The notes below the pieces were generated by a model. That model searched no databases. It was not told the DNA's origin and was given only the letters and a program-made list of their open reading frames with translations. DNA of 13,109 bases from Clostridiales bacterium UBA929. Its GTDB lineage: Bacteria; Bacillota; Clostridia; Oscillospirales; UBA929. The stretch is from assembly GCA_002293625.1 (NCBI GenBank), contig DBDP01000173.1, positions 1 to 13,109 on the forward strand. The letters are read 5' to 3'. The position numbers and the translations under genes are program-made. The first letter of the stretch is position 1; every line of letters starts with the position of its first letter. Shown piece by piece: positions 1 through 7,138 of this stretch.

Positions 1-30
1 GTTCCTAATGAATAAATAAGAGCACTTTCG

Positions 31-115
31 TAACCCGGTAGGGAGACTAAGACACGCAGGCAAAGCGAGCCTGCGAGCTTAGCCGCAGTGGCTTAGGTGA
101 CCGGTTGCCGGGTTA
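31..115. other. Predicted structured element in the leader upstream of the M16 peptidase gene
   Basis: An outer stem pairs TAACCCGG (31-38) with CCGGGTTA (108-115) and can extend inward through a T-G and an A-T pair. Inside it, CGCAGGC (55-61) pairs with GCCTGCG (69-75) around a 7-nt loop, and CTAAG/CTTAG segments could add another helix. No convincing ORF crosses the region. I do not recognise a known riboswitch or housekeeping RNA. It could be a cis-regulatory leader, a small RNA, or another palindromic repeat of the kind seen later in the window. The folding is read by eye, and the strand is undetermined. Confidence 0.4.
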
Positions 116-147
116 AACGAAAGGTGACAAAGAATCAATACAACCCA

Positions 148-175
148 ACAGGGACACCATAACCGGTGTCCCTGT
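148..175. other. Strong hairpin just upstream of the M16 peptidase ribosome binding site
   Basis: ACAGGGACACC (148-158) pairs perfectly with GGTGTCCCTGT (165-175), giving an 11-bp stem and a 6-nt loop. There is no T-run after it on the plus strand, so it does not look like a standard intrinsic terminator for that direction. It ends 10 nt before the ribosome binding site at 186-193, so it may affect mRNA stability or translation of the operon. It could also mark the end of an upstream transcription unit. Confidence 0.45.
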
Positions 176-200
176 GCTAACATATGAGGGAGGAATCCGC

Positions 201-1451
201 ATGATACAGGTTAAAACGCTGCCCAACGGGGCGCGTATCGTCCACGAGTATATGGAGCATGTCCGCAGCGCCGCCGTGGGGTTTTGGGTGGGTCACGGAT
301 CCCGCCATGAGCCGGAAGGGATGGGCGGCGCCTCGCACGCGATTGAGCATATGGTGTTCAAAGGCACCGAAACCCGTTCCTCCGCCGAGGTGGCCGCCGA
401 AATGGACGCCATCGGCGGACAGGTCAACGCCTTCACCACCAAGGAAAGCACTTGCTTTTACGCGCACTCCCTCGACAGCCACCTCCCCACCGCGATCAGC
501 CTGCTGAGCGACATCTTCTTCCATCCGCGTTTTGATAAAGAGGATTGGGAACTGGAACGCGGCGTGATCATCGAGGAAATCGCAATGTATGAAGACCAGC
601 CGGAGGATTTGGTATACCAAAACCTGTTCGCCTCGGTTTATGAAAATCTGCCGCTCGGCGCGACGGTGCTCGGAACCCGTCAGTCACTGGAGGGGATGGA
701 CGCCGCCGGACTGCTGGCGTATAAAATAAAGAACTACCGCCCCTGCGACATCGTCGTCTCGCTTGCCGGACACTACGCGCCGTCCGACCTCGCGCAGCTT
801 AAGGGGCTGCTGTCGGCAATAGAAGCCTCCGAATGCCCCCCTGTCACTCCCTGCTCGTATAAACCCGCGTTCCGTCTCTGCGAGAAGTCCATCGAGCAGA
901 ACCACCTCTGCTTGGGCTTTCCGGGGCTTCCGATCAGTCGGGAGCATATGTACGCTTACCGCGTACTGTCCTCAATTCTCGGCGCGGGTATGTCTTCCCG
1001 CTTGTTTCAAACGGTGCGCGAGGAAAACGGGCTGTGCTATTCGGTGTACTCCTACACCGCCGGACACCGCGACACCGGCGTCGCGGGCGTGTACCTCGCG
1101 CTGGGGCGCGATACCGAAACGCAGGCGCTGGAACTGACGCGGAAGGTCGTGGAAACGTTTGTTAAGGAAGGTCCCACCGAGCAGGAGCTTACGCGCGCGC
1201 GGGAGCAGCAGAAGGCGAACATCTTAATGGCGACGGAATCCACCGTCCACCGTTCCAACTCGCTCGGCGAATCCACGCTGATGCTGGGCAGCGCGTTGGA
1301 GCCGGATGAAATTATCGCGCGGATTGACGCGGTGACGCGGGACGCCGTGACGGAAATCGCGCGGCGGGTGTTCGATTTCGGTCAAGTGAGCCTGTCGGTG
1401 GTCGGGAAGCCGCGGGACGAAGCCGTGTACAGGGAGCTTTTGCAAGCATGA
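201..1451 (+). CDS. M16 family zinc metallopeptidase (YmxG/MlpA-like)
   Basis: A 416-residue protein of the pitrilysin/processing-peptidase family, close in length to the single-domain-pair YmxG/MlpA proteins of Firmicutes. The inverted zinc motif HAIEH is at residues 46-50 in the typical setting G-x-S-H-A-I-E-H-M-x-F-K-G-T. The downstream metal-binding glutamate lies in the family block around residues 120-132 (R-G-V-I-I-E-E-I-A-M-Y-E-D). The C-terminal half carries the inactive homologous domain, with the usual G-x-G-x-S-S-R-L-F block near residues 265-275. I chose ATG 201 because GAGGGAGG (186-193) sits 7 nt before it; a GTG at 174 in the same frame lies inside a hairpin and lacks such a site. 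The stop overlaps the prmA start as ATGA, so the two are probably co-translated. The physiological substrate is not evident; in Bacillus the homologous gene lies next to pnpA, which is not visible here. Confidence 0.93.
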   Translation: MIQVKTLPNGARIVHEYMEHVRSAAVGFWVGHGSRHEPEGMGGASHAIEHMVFKGTETRSSAEVAAEMDAIGGQVNAFTTKESTCFYAHSLDSHLPTAISLLSDIFFHPRFDKEDWELERGVIIEEIAMYEDQPEDLVYQNLFASVYENLPLGATVLGTRQSLEGMDAAGLLAYKIKNYRPCDIVVSLAGHYAPSDLAQLKGLLSAIEASECPPVTPCSYKPAFRLCEKSIEQNHLCLGFPGLPISREHMYAYRVLSSILGAGMSSRLFQTVREENGLCYSVYSYTAGHRDTGVAGVYLALGRDTETQALELTRKVVETFVKEGPTEQELTRAREQQKANILMATESTVHRSNSLGESTLMLGSALEPDEIIARIDAVTRDAVTEIARRVFDFGQVSLSVVGKPRDEAVYRELLQA

Positions 1452-2332
1452 GCCGTTGGTTGGAGGTAACGCTCCCCGCGACGCCGGACACGCTGGACGA
1501 TTTGACGGCGCGTTTGGTCGCGGAGGGGTTTGAGAGTTTTCAGATCGCCGATCCTCGGGAACTGGAGGAAGCCCGCCCCGCTTGGGAGATTTGGGACGAG
1601 GACGTCGGGGACGGCTGCGCTGTCAGCCTCTATCTGTCCCCCGGCGATCGGGACGGGCTTACGCGGCTGCGGTTGCTTTGCCCGGAACTGACCGTCCGGG
1701 AGCGCGACGAGGAGGATTGGGCGGACGCGTGGAAGCAACACTACCGCCCGACGCCGGTGGGTCAAAAGCTGCTGATTCAGCCGGCTTGGCTGCCGCTTGA
1801 GAATGGCGAAGGCCGCGCCGTGTTTCTAAACAACCCCGGCATGAGCTTCGGCACCGGGCTTCACGCCTCGACCCGCCTCTGCCTTGAGCTTCTGGAAGCG
1901 GCGGATGTCGCGGGAAAGCGTGTGCTGGACATCGGCTGCGGCAGCGGTATTTTGGGGTTGTGCGCGCTTACGCTGGGTGCTTCCGCCGCCCTCGGCGTTG
2001 ATATTGACCCGCTTGCGGCGGAAACGGCGCGCGAAAACGCCCGTCTGAATAACTTAGACGGGCGCTTTACGGCTGTTGCGGGGGATCTGTTGAATGAAGA
2101 CATTCCCGTCGGCACAGACTATCATATTGTCTTTACCAACATCATCGCCGATGTGATACTACCGCTCGCGCCGCTGGTTCCGCCGCTCCTCGCGCCGGGC
2201 GGGGGTTGGATTGTCTCCGGCATTATAGACCATCGCTTTAGCGACGTACAAACCGCCGCCGAAGCGGCGGGATTTACCCTTTTGAACCGGCAAACGAGGG
2301 AAGGATGGACGGCGATCGTGTTTACATTATGA
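1448..2332 (+). CDS. prmA: Ribosomal protein L11 methyltransferase
   Basis: A 294-residue class I SAM-dependent methyltransferase that trimethylates ribosomal protein L11 (RplK). The N-terminal domain (about 1-100), which recognises L11 in known PrmA, ends in the family hallmark WADAWKQHYRP (91-101). The conserved NNPGMSFGTGLHAST stretch (128-142) precedes motif I, VLDIGCGSG (159-167), which binds SAM. The acidic motif II GVDIDP is at 183-188, and the NIIADVI block (231-237) is the PrmA form of the catalytic N-(I/P) motif. Length and motif order are normal for the family. The start overlaps the preceding stop (ATGA) and the stop overlaps the next start in the same way, so the three genes form one compact operon. 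Function is confidently assigned by homology. Confidence 0.96.
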   Translation: MSRWLEVTLPATPDTLDDLTARLVAEGFESFQIADPRELEEARPAWEIWDEDVGDGCAVSLYLSPGDRDGLTRLRLLCPELTVRERDEEDWADAWKQHYRPTPVGQKLLIQPAWLPLENGEGRAVFLNNPGMSFGTGLHASTRLCLELLEAADVAGKRVLDIGCGSGILGLCALTLGASAALGVDIDPLAAETARENARLNNLDGRFTAVAGDLLNEDIPVGTDYHIVFTNIIADVILPLAPLVPPLLAPGGGWIVSGIIDHRFSDVQTAAEAAGFTLLNRQTREGWTAIVFTL

Positions 2333-3075
2333 CTAAGAACAAACGCTTTAGTAACGTTTCCCGCTTCATCCGCCATGTGCGGCGGGACGACGCGTTCGGG
2401 GTCGCCGCCAAAACGGCGTTCTTCTTTCTGCTGTCGCTTTTCCCGCTGATGATGCTCGCCGGATGGGCGCTTTCGTATTCCGGGCGGGGGCTGGACGTGC
2501 TGCGCGGGTTCGTACCGGCCGGTTTGCTGCAAGTGTTCGCGGACATAAAAAGTCCGATTGCAGGGGCAAGCCCGGTGTTTTTGGTTACGGCGATATGGGC
2601 TGCTTCGTCGGGTGTGTGGGCGCTGATGTGCGGCGTCAATCAGGCTTACGGGGAGCGCGGCAAGCCGGAACTTCCCGTCTCGAAAGGCGCGAAAGAGGAC
2701 TTAATACTTTATTTCAAAGCGAGGGGGATGGCGGTCGCGTTCACGCTGGGATTTCTGGCGGTGCTGGCGCTGACCCTCGCCTTTTTGGCCGTCAACCGAA
2801 GCCTGATGCTCTTCTCCGTGGCGGGGGCAATCTTTCTGCTGCTTTTTGCGCTTTATACGCACAGCACCTCACGAAAGCCGCGCAAAACCGCGTTTACGGC
2901 GGCGCTCGCGACGGCTGCCTGGATTGTGATCTCGTGGGGTTTTGAAGTGTATATGCGTCACTTCGCGCGGTATGACGCCCTGTACGGCGCAATCGGAGCG
3001 TTTATGGGACTGGCTGTTTGGGTGTTTTTGATCTGCATCGCAATCATCCTGTGCGCGGAACTGGGCGCGCTGTGA
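2329..3075 (+). CDS. YihY/BrkB-family integral membrane protein
   Basis: A 248-residue multi-pass membrane protein. After a basic, cytoplasmic-looking N-terminus, hydrophobic segments fall at about residues 27-48, 82-102, 134-155, 158-177, 188-207 and 218-246. The F-F-F-L-L-S-L-F-P-L-M-M block (31-42) and the C-terminal Y-D-A-L-Y-G-A-I-G-A-F-M block (215-226) followed by A-E-L-G-A are typical of YihY (once called ribonuclease BN, a name now considered wrong). The biochemical role of the family is not established; export or envelope functions have been proposed. I chose ATG 2329 because it overlaps the prmA stop as ATGA. An in-frame ATG at 2305, eight codons earlier, is possible and has GAGGG just ahead of it. 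The gene ends 25 nt before the convergent MATE gene, with no obvious terminator between them. Confidence 0.87.
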   Translation: MTKNKRFSNVSRFIRHVRRDDAFGVAAKTAFFFLLSLFPLMMLAGWALSYSGRGLDVLRGFVPAGLLQVFADIKSPIAGASPVFLVTAIWAASSGVWALMCGVNQAYGERGKPELPVSKGAKEDLILYFKARGMAVAFTLGFLAVLALTLAFLAVNRSLMLFSVAGAIFLLLFALYTHSTSRKPRKTAFTAALATAAWIVISWGFEVYMRHFARYDALYGAIGAFMGLAVWVFLICIAIILCAELGAL

Positions 3076-3100
3076 CAGCTAACAACGAACAGGATAACAG

Positions 3101-4510
3101 TCAGACGGATGACGTATCACTCTCATCGTCCCCTAAGTTCGTCATTACGAACGATTTGCGCTGCCAGCGCCCCGTCGCGAACACGATGAGCGCCGCCGTC
3201 AGACTGAGTACCCATCCGATCGGGTAAGCGTAAAACATCTTCTCTTTGCCATAAAAGCGTTCGAGGAGATACGCCGCGGGAATGCGGATCACGATAAACC
3301 CGATAAAGGTGGTTAGCAGCGGCACCATCACCTGCCCCGCGCCGCGCATAACCGCCACCAGCATAAACTGCACGATGATGATAAAACTAAACGGGATTAC
3401 CGCGTGGATATAATTCATGCCGTAGCTGATTACGTCTTCGTTTTGGTTAAAGAGCGCCAGCAGATACCGCCCGAAAAGTACGGTTACGGCGGCGATTACG
3501 GCGAACACCGCGAGCGAGACGACCAGTGTTGATTTAAGCCCCTGCTTTACGCGCCCGATTTCCCGCTTCCCCATATTCTGCCCCGTAAAGGTGGTCAGGG
3601 CGGCGAAGAAGCTGAACACGGGCAGAAAGACAAACGCGTCTATGCGGGTGGCGTTGCCGAAACCGGCCATGAACGATTCCCCGCCCTGATTGACAAGCCT
3701 CTGCATGAAGAGAGAGCCGATGGAGAACAGAGACTGCTGCAACGCGGACGGCAAACTGAGCCGCAGCATTTTGAACAGTATCGGTTTGTTCACGCCGAGC
3801 TTTAACAGAGAAAGCTCCAGTTCCGGGTATTTTTTGTGGATATACCATATGCCGTACAGCCACGAGAATGCTTGCGCGATAATCGTCGCGATGGCGACCC
3901 CCGCGACGCCCCACCCGAATACGGCCACAAACAGCAGGTCGAGGGCGATATTGATAATGGTGGATATAATGAGGAAGCGCAGCGGGGTTTTACTGTCGCC
4001 GAGCCCCTGCAATATCCCGGCGTTGATGTTGTAGCCGAGCGAACCGACCAACCCGATGAAGATAATCCGTACATATGTAACCGCCATATCCATCGTACCC
4101 GAATCCGACGCGCCGTCCGGCACGCCGAGCAGCCGCATCAGCCACGGCGTGATGACGATGCCGAGTATCGTCAGCGGTACGCTGATGAGCAGCACAAGGG
4201 TGTATACCGTGCGGATCGTCTTGCGGACGGCGTCCATTTGCTTAGCGCCGTAGTTCTGCGAGAGGATGATCGTCGCGCCCATGCCCAGTCCGGCAAACAA
4301 AGCGACGATCAGGAAGATGACCGGCATACCCGTGTTAACCGCCGCCTGCGCGGCGTTGCGTTCCTCCATAAAGTTCCCGACGATGATGCTGTCCGCCATG
4401 TTGTAGAATTGCTGGAACAGGTTCCCGATCAAGAGCGGGATCGAAAAGCGCACGATAAGACCGAGCGGCTTGCCCGAGGTCATATCGGTAAGTCCTTTTG
4501 ATCTAGCCAT
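3101..4510 (-). CDS. MATE family efflux transporter
   Basis: A 469-residue protein of the multidrug and toxic compound extrusion family (COG0534), which exports drugs or metabolites using Na+ or H+ gradients. It has the usual length and about twelve hydrophobic segments in two related halves. Family blocks visible near the N-terminus include P-L-L-I-G-N-L-F-Q-Q-F-Y-N-M-A-D-S-I-I-V-G, and the G-Y-N-I-N-A-G-I-L-Q-G-L-G-D-S-K-T-P segment follows mid-protein. The substrate cannot be read from sequence. I chose the ATG at 4510 because AGAAGGAA lies about 6 nt upstream on the minus strand. An in-frame ATG at 4561 would put 17 extra residues inside the palindromic repeat and has no family support. 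A sigma-A-like promoter lies at 4664-4692, so the mRNA leader of roughly 145 nt contains the whole repeat element. The gene is monocistronic in this window. Confidence 0.95.
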   Translation of the reverse strand: MARSKGLTDMTSGKPLGLIVRFSIPLLIGNLFQQFYNMADSIIVGNFMEERNAAQAAVNTGMPVIFLIVALFAGLGMGATIILSQNYGAKQMDAVRKTIRTVYTLVLLISVPLTILGIVITPWLMRLLGVPDGASDSGTMDMAVTYVRIIFIGLVGSLGYNINAGILQGLGDSKTPLRFLIISTIINIALDLLFVAVFGWGVAGVAIATIIAQAFSWLYGIWYIHKKYPELELSLLKLGVNKPILFKMLRLSLPSALQQSLFSIGSLFMQRLVNQGGESFMAGFGNATRIDAFVFLPVFSFFAALTTFTGQNMGKREIGRVKQGLKSTLVVSLAVFAVIAAVTVLFGRYLLALFNQNEDVISYGMNYIHAVIPFSFIIIVQFMLVAVMRGAGQVMVPLLTTFIGFIVIRIPAAYLLERFYGKEKMFYAYPIGWVLSLTAALIVFATGRWQRKSFVMTNLGDDESDTSSV

Positions 4511-4534
4511 AAGGTGTTCCTTCTTTCTACGAAG

Positions 4535-4635
4535 TGTTGAAAATTGCGTGTTCGCCCGCAAGGCGAACGAGCGAAGCGCTTACGAGCAGGCACCTTTGGC
4601 GCGGTGTCGTAAGCCGGAGCGGGCAATTTTCAACA
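4535..4635. repeat. Palindromic intergenic repeat, copy A (MITE/REP-like)
   Basis: A 101-nt element with perfect 13-bp inverted ends: TGTTGAAAATTGC (4535-4547) and GCAATTTTCAACA (4623-4635). It contains hairpin 1 (GTTCGCC 4550-4556 with GGCGAAC 4562-4568) and hairpin 2 (GCTTACGA 4578-4585 with TCGTAAGC 4607-4614). It is homologous to the reverse complement of the element at 9428-9526: the core of about 70 nt aligns with roughly ten substitutions and two one-base gaps. The outer stems differ in sequence but both remain fully paired. Here it occupies the 5' leader of the MATE transcript, between promoter and ribosome binding site. Confidence 0.85.
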
Positions 4636-4663
4636 TGCCCTTTTTGTGCAACGCACGAGAAAA

Positions 4664-4692
4664 AGTGTACCACCGAAAGAGGGGTATGTCAA
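4664..4692 (-). promoter_or_regulatory. Sigma-A-type promoter of the MATE gene
   Basis: On the minus strand TTGACA (4692-4687) is followed after exactly 17 nt by TACACT (4669-4664), and a TG dinucleotide one base before the -10 makes it extended. Initiation is expected near 4657. The match is close to consensus and in the right place for the MATE gene. A hairpin CCCGC-AAGTT-GCGGG (4697-4711) lies immediately upstream of the -35. Confidence 0.8.
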
Positions 4693-4832
4693 GCGTCCCG
4701 CAAGTTGCGGGAGTGTAGCGCCCATTTATTCCCAATTATAAAGTGCCGGCGGCACACGCCGGGAGAGGATTCGGCGTGGTAAAATGGACTGATTCTACCT
4801 GTATAGACAGATTATTGTGTATGCCCAGTACC
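4693..4832. other. Gene-free spacer between divergent promoters
   Basis: This spacer separates the MATE promoter (left) from the promoter of the RCC1/SLH gene (right). I see no ORF or RNA gene. It contains the small palindrome CCCGC-AAGTT-GCGGG (4697-4711), an inverted repeat CACGCC (4755-4760) / GGCGTG (4773-4778) next to a GCCGGCGGC tract, and CTGT-ATAG-ACAG near 4800. Any of these could be operator sites, but nothing in the sequence identifies a regulator. Confidence 0.4.
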
Positions 4833-4861
4833 TTGACATCCCGATGAAAATGCCGTATGCT
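4833..4861 (+). promoter_or_regulatory. Sigma-A-type promoter of the RCC1/SLH protein gene
   Basis: TTGACA (4833-4838) is followed after 17 nt by TATGCT (4856-4861). The predicted start near 4868 gives a leader of about 50 nt that ends in GAGGAGGT (4907-4914), 5 nt before ATG 4920. Confidence 0.7.
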
Positions 4862-4919
4862 GGGTTCACCATATCTTGGAGAAAAAACCGTCATGTCCCA
4901 AATCATGAGGAGGTGTCCA

Positions 4920-7064
4920 ATGAAAAAACGTATTTTCTCCCTTGCGCTGGCACTTGTGTTGTTTCTGGCAGCAATCCCTTCGATAGCTCCTGTTTTTGCG
5001 AAGTATGAGGATTGGTATCACTATACCACAGGCGATACGATGCGTTTATACCTTGACCATGTTGAACCGCAAGATGGAACATATGCGGAATTGCTTAAAG
5101 AGGATTATTTGTTCAGACATATGGCACCGTATATGGTTCACCCCGATTATCCGAACGCGGATCATCATAGATATTTTAGTTACTACAAGGGAATAGGCGG
5201 GAATGCGGTAACCTACGAAAACCGCGGTTTCCCCTATAGTGTACCGCTTATCATCTTAACAGATCCAACAAACGTGGAATACACCGCGGCGATCCCCGGC
5301 GAGAAAAAGGTGTTCGAAAGCGGTACCACGGCTATTTATGTGTTGTTACGGGGCGTGGAGACTGTTGACGGCAGGCAAACGGTACATGCCGACTACATCG
5401 TTATCAACTACGAAAGCTATTTCATGGGAGCGGATCCCGACTTAGCGTCCGTGACGAAAGCGCAAACAATTTCGGCTGGATCCAATCACACATTGGGTAT
5501 ACAGACCGACGGCAGCTTGTGGGCGTGGGGTTCAAACGAGTACGGAGAGCTGAGTGACAAAGCCGGAGGCAAAACCTCCAAACCGATGAAGATTATGGAT
5601 GATGTGTCCGCCGTGTCCGCCAGCGAATACATCAGTATGGCAGTTAAAAACGATGATTCGCTATGGTCGTGGGGATGGAATGCTCACGGACAGCTGGGCG
5701 ATGGTACGACATCCTCCCGCTCGGCACCCAAAAAGATTATGGACGATGTGGCCGCCGTCTCGGCGGGAGTCGGACACAGTCTCGCGGTAGATTCCAACGG
5801 CAGTTTGTGGGGCTGGGGTCACAATGGATACGGTCAGATGGGTGACGGTGCGGTTGCAAACCGTTTAAGCCCGGTTAAAATCATGGACGGCGTTGTCTCA
5901 GCGGCAGCCGGGTATGCCCACAGTTTAGCGCTAAAAAACGACGGAACCGTATGGGCGTGGGGGATGAATGATCGCGGACAGGTGGGCGACGGCACGACGA
6001 CTGACCGCAGACAGCCTGTAAAGGTTTTGGATGGTATTGCCGCTGTTTATACCCAAAATAACCATAGTTTGGCGGTGGGTCTTGACGGAACCCTATGGGC
6101 TTGGGGTTGGAATGAAAACGGTCAGTTGGGAGACGGCACAACAACAAACCGTAACAAGCCGACGAAAGTGCTGACCGGCGTTGCGACTGCCAGCGCGGGA
6201 GGTTCCCACACGTTGGCTCTCAGGATTGACGGCAGCTTATGGGCATGGGGAAACAACGACCGCCGCGAACTGGGGGACGGAACTTCCTCCGACCGCCTGA
6301 AACCGGTTTTGGTTGAGGAAGATGTTTTGGCCGTTGACTGCGGTCAGCGGCACACCATAGCCGTCAAGACCGACGGGCATCTGTATGGGTGGGGAAACAA
6401 CGAGTACGGGCAGGTCGGCAACGGCACCTCAACCTCGAACATCACATCTCACGTCAAGGTGTTGGAGAACATTTTGTCGGATGACAATGCCACAACACCC
6501 GAGCCGCTACCGCCCGTTGAGCCGACCCCTCCAACGCCGGGAGACAAACCTTCCGATTGGGCAGCCGGCGATGTAAACCGCGCGATTAGCGCCGGAATCG
6601 TTCCGCCAGAGCTGCAAAGCTCTTACACCGCCGACATCACCCGTGCCGAGTTTTGCGCTCTTGCGGTGGGGATTTATGAGGCGTACACCGGCAAAGAAAT
6701 TACCGAGCGGGTAACCCTCACCGATACCAACGATGTTAACGTTCAAAAAATGGCGGCGCTGGGGATTGTCACCCCCTACGGCGACGGTGCGTTTAACCCG
6801 GATGGTATTTTTAACCGGCAAATGGCGGCGAGGCTGATGGTAAATCTTCTAAACGCGCTGGAGATCAATCTGCCGAAAACGCCGACGACCTTCCCCGATA
6901 AGGCTTCCATCGCCAGCTGGGCGCTTGAGTCGGTTGGACAGGTGCAGGCCGCAGGGCTGATGGGTGGCACCGGCGACGGGACGTTTAACCCCGGCGGGAA
7001 GTTTACCCGGCAAGCCGGTATTTTGGTAATGCTAAATGTTTGGGACTATCTTCAAGCGCTGTAG
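4920..7064 (+). CDS. Secreted RCC1-repeat protein with C-terminal SLH cell-wall anchor
   Basis: A 714-residue exported protein. A classic signal peptide occupies residues 1-27, with likely cleavage after VFA. Residues 28-175 form a domain I do not recognise, rich in Tyr, His and Asp. Residues about 180-520 hold seven RCC1 repeats, each with a variant of S-L-W-A-W-G-x-N-x-x-G-Q-L-G-D-G-T, enough for one seven-bladed propeller. A Pro/Thr linker (525-545) follows. Then come three S-layer homology domains (about 547-591, 600-647, 658-711), recognised by A-x-L-G-I-V and G-D-G-x-F-N-P blocks, which in known proteins bind pyruvylated secondary wall polymers. It is therefore predicted to sit on the cell surface, with the propeller probably acting as a binding module; the ligand is unknown. 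Repeat 7 ends G-N-G-T instead of G-D-G-T, and repeat 1 is the most divergent (E-L-S-D). ATG 4920 is fixed by GAGGAGGT 5 nt upstream and by the signal peptide. The gene stands alone with its own promoter and looks more AT-rich at its 5' end than its neighbours. Confidence 0.92.
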   Translation: MKKRIFSLALALVLFLAAIPSIAPVFAKYEDWYHYTTGDTMRLYLDHVEPQDGTYAELLKEDYLFRHMAPYMVHPDYPNADHHRYFSYYKGIGGNAVTYENRGFPYSVPLIILTDPTNVEYTAAIPGEKKVFESGTTAIYVLLRGVETVDGRQTVHADYIVINYESYFMGADPDLASVTKAQTISAGSNHTLGIQTDGSLWAWGSNEYGELSDKAGGKTSKPMKIMDDVSAVSASEYISMAVKNDDSLWSWGWNAHGQLGDGTTSSRSAPKKIMDDVAAVSAGVGHSLAVDSNGSLWGWGHNGYGQMGDGAVANRLSPVKIMDGVVSAAAGYAHSLALKNDGTVWAWGMNDRGQVGDGTTTDRRQPVKVLDGIAAVYTQNNHSLAVGLDGTLWAWGWNENGQLGDGTTTNRNKPTKVLTGVATASAGGSHTLALRIDGSLWAWGNNDRRELGDGTSSDRLKPVLVEEDVLAVDCGQRHTIAVKTDGHLYGWGNNEYGQVGNGTSTSNITSHVKVLENILSDDNATTPEPLPPVEPTPPTPGDKPSDWAAGDVNRAISAGIVPPELQSSYTADITRAEFCALAVGIYEAYTGKEITERVTLTDTNDVNVQKMAALGIVTPYGDGAFNPDGIFNRQMAARLMVNLLNALEINLPKTPTTFPDKASIASWALESVGQVQAAGLMGGTGDGTFNPGGKFTRQAGILVMLNVWDYLQAL

Positions 7065-7089
7065 ACCTTATTCGTTATGAGGTATTTCG

Positions 7090-7124
7090 AAGAAATAAAA
7101 GCTGGCCGTTCGTCGGTCAGCTTT
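7090..7124 (-). terminator. Intrinsic terminator, mainly for the rodA-side minus-strand operon
   Basis: AAAGCTGGCCG (7098-7108) pairs with CGGTCAGCTTT (7114-7124) around a 5-nt loop, with a single G-T pair. On the minus strand the stem is followed by TATTTCTT, a good U-rich tail. On the plus strand the tail GTCTTT is weaker, so the structure may also serve the RCC1/SLH gene. A smaller hairpin, ACCTTAT (7065-7071) with ATGAGGT (7077-7083), lies directly after the plus-strand stop. Confidence 0.8.
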
Positions 7125-7138
7125 GTCTTTGCATACGT

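Noticed and set aside
31..115. Known riboswitch (cobalamin, SAM, c-di-GMP, TPP) or housekeeping RNA
   Set aside because: I compared the visible sequence with the conserved core motifs I remember for these classes and found no match, so I list it only as an unassigned structure.
174..200. Earlier GTG start of the M16 peptidase
   Set aside because: It is inside a stable hairpin and has no ribosome binding site, while ATG 201 has GAGGGAGG 7 nt upstream.
3836..4501. Plus-strand open frame (221 codons) opposite the MATE gene
   Set aside because: It is antisense to a clear transporter gene and gives a low-complexity, highly charged translation without recognisable domain.
4511..4718. Small open frames across repeat A that share peptides with a frame across repeat B
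   Set aside because: The shared peptide (such as E-Q-A-P-L-A-R) reflects the homologous DNA repeats, not conserved small proteins; there are no start signals or codon bias.
5450..6480. Tandem DNA repeat or CRISPR-like array
   Set aside because: The periodicity of about 150-160 bases is that of the RCC1 protein repeats. The DNA copies are strongly diverged and lie in one open frame, without constant repeats and spacers.
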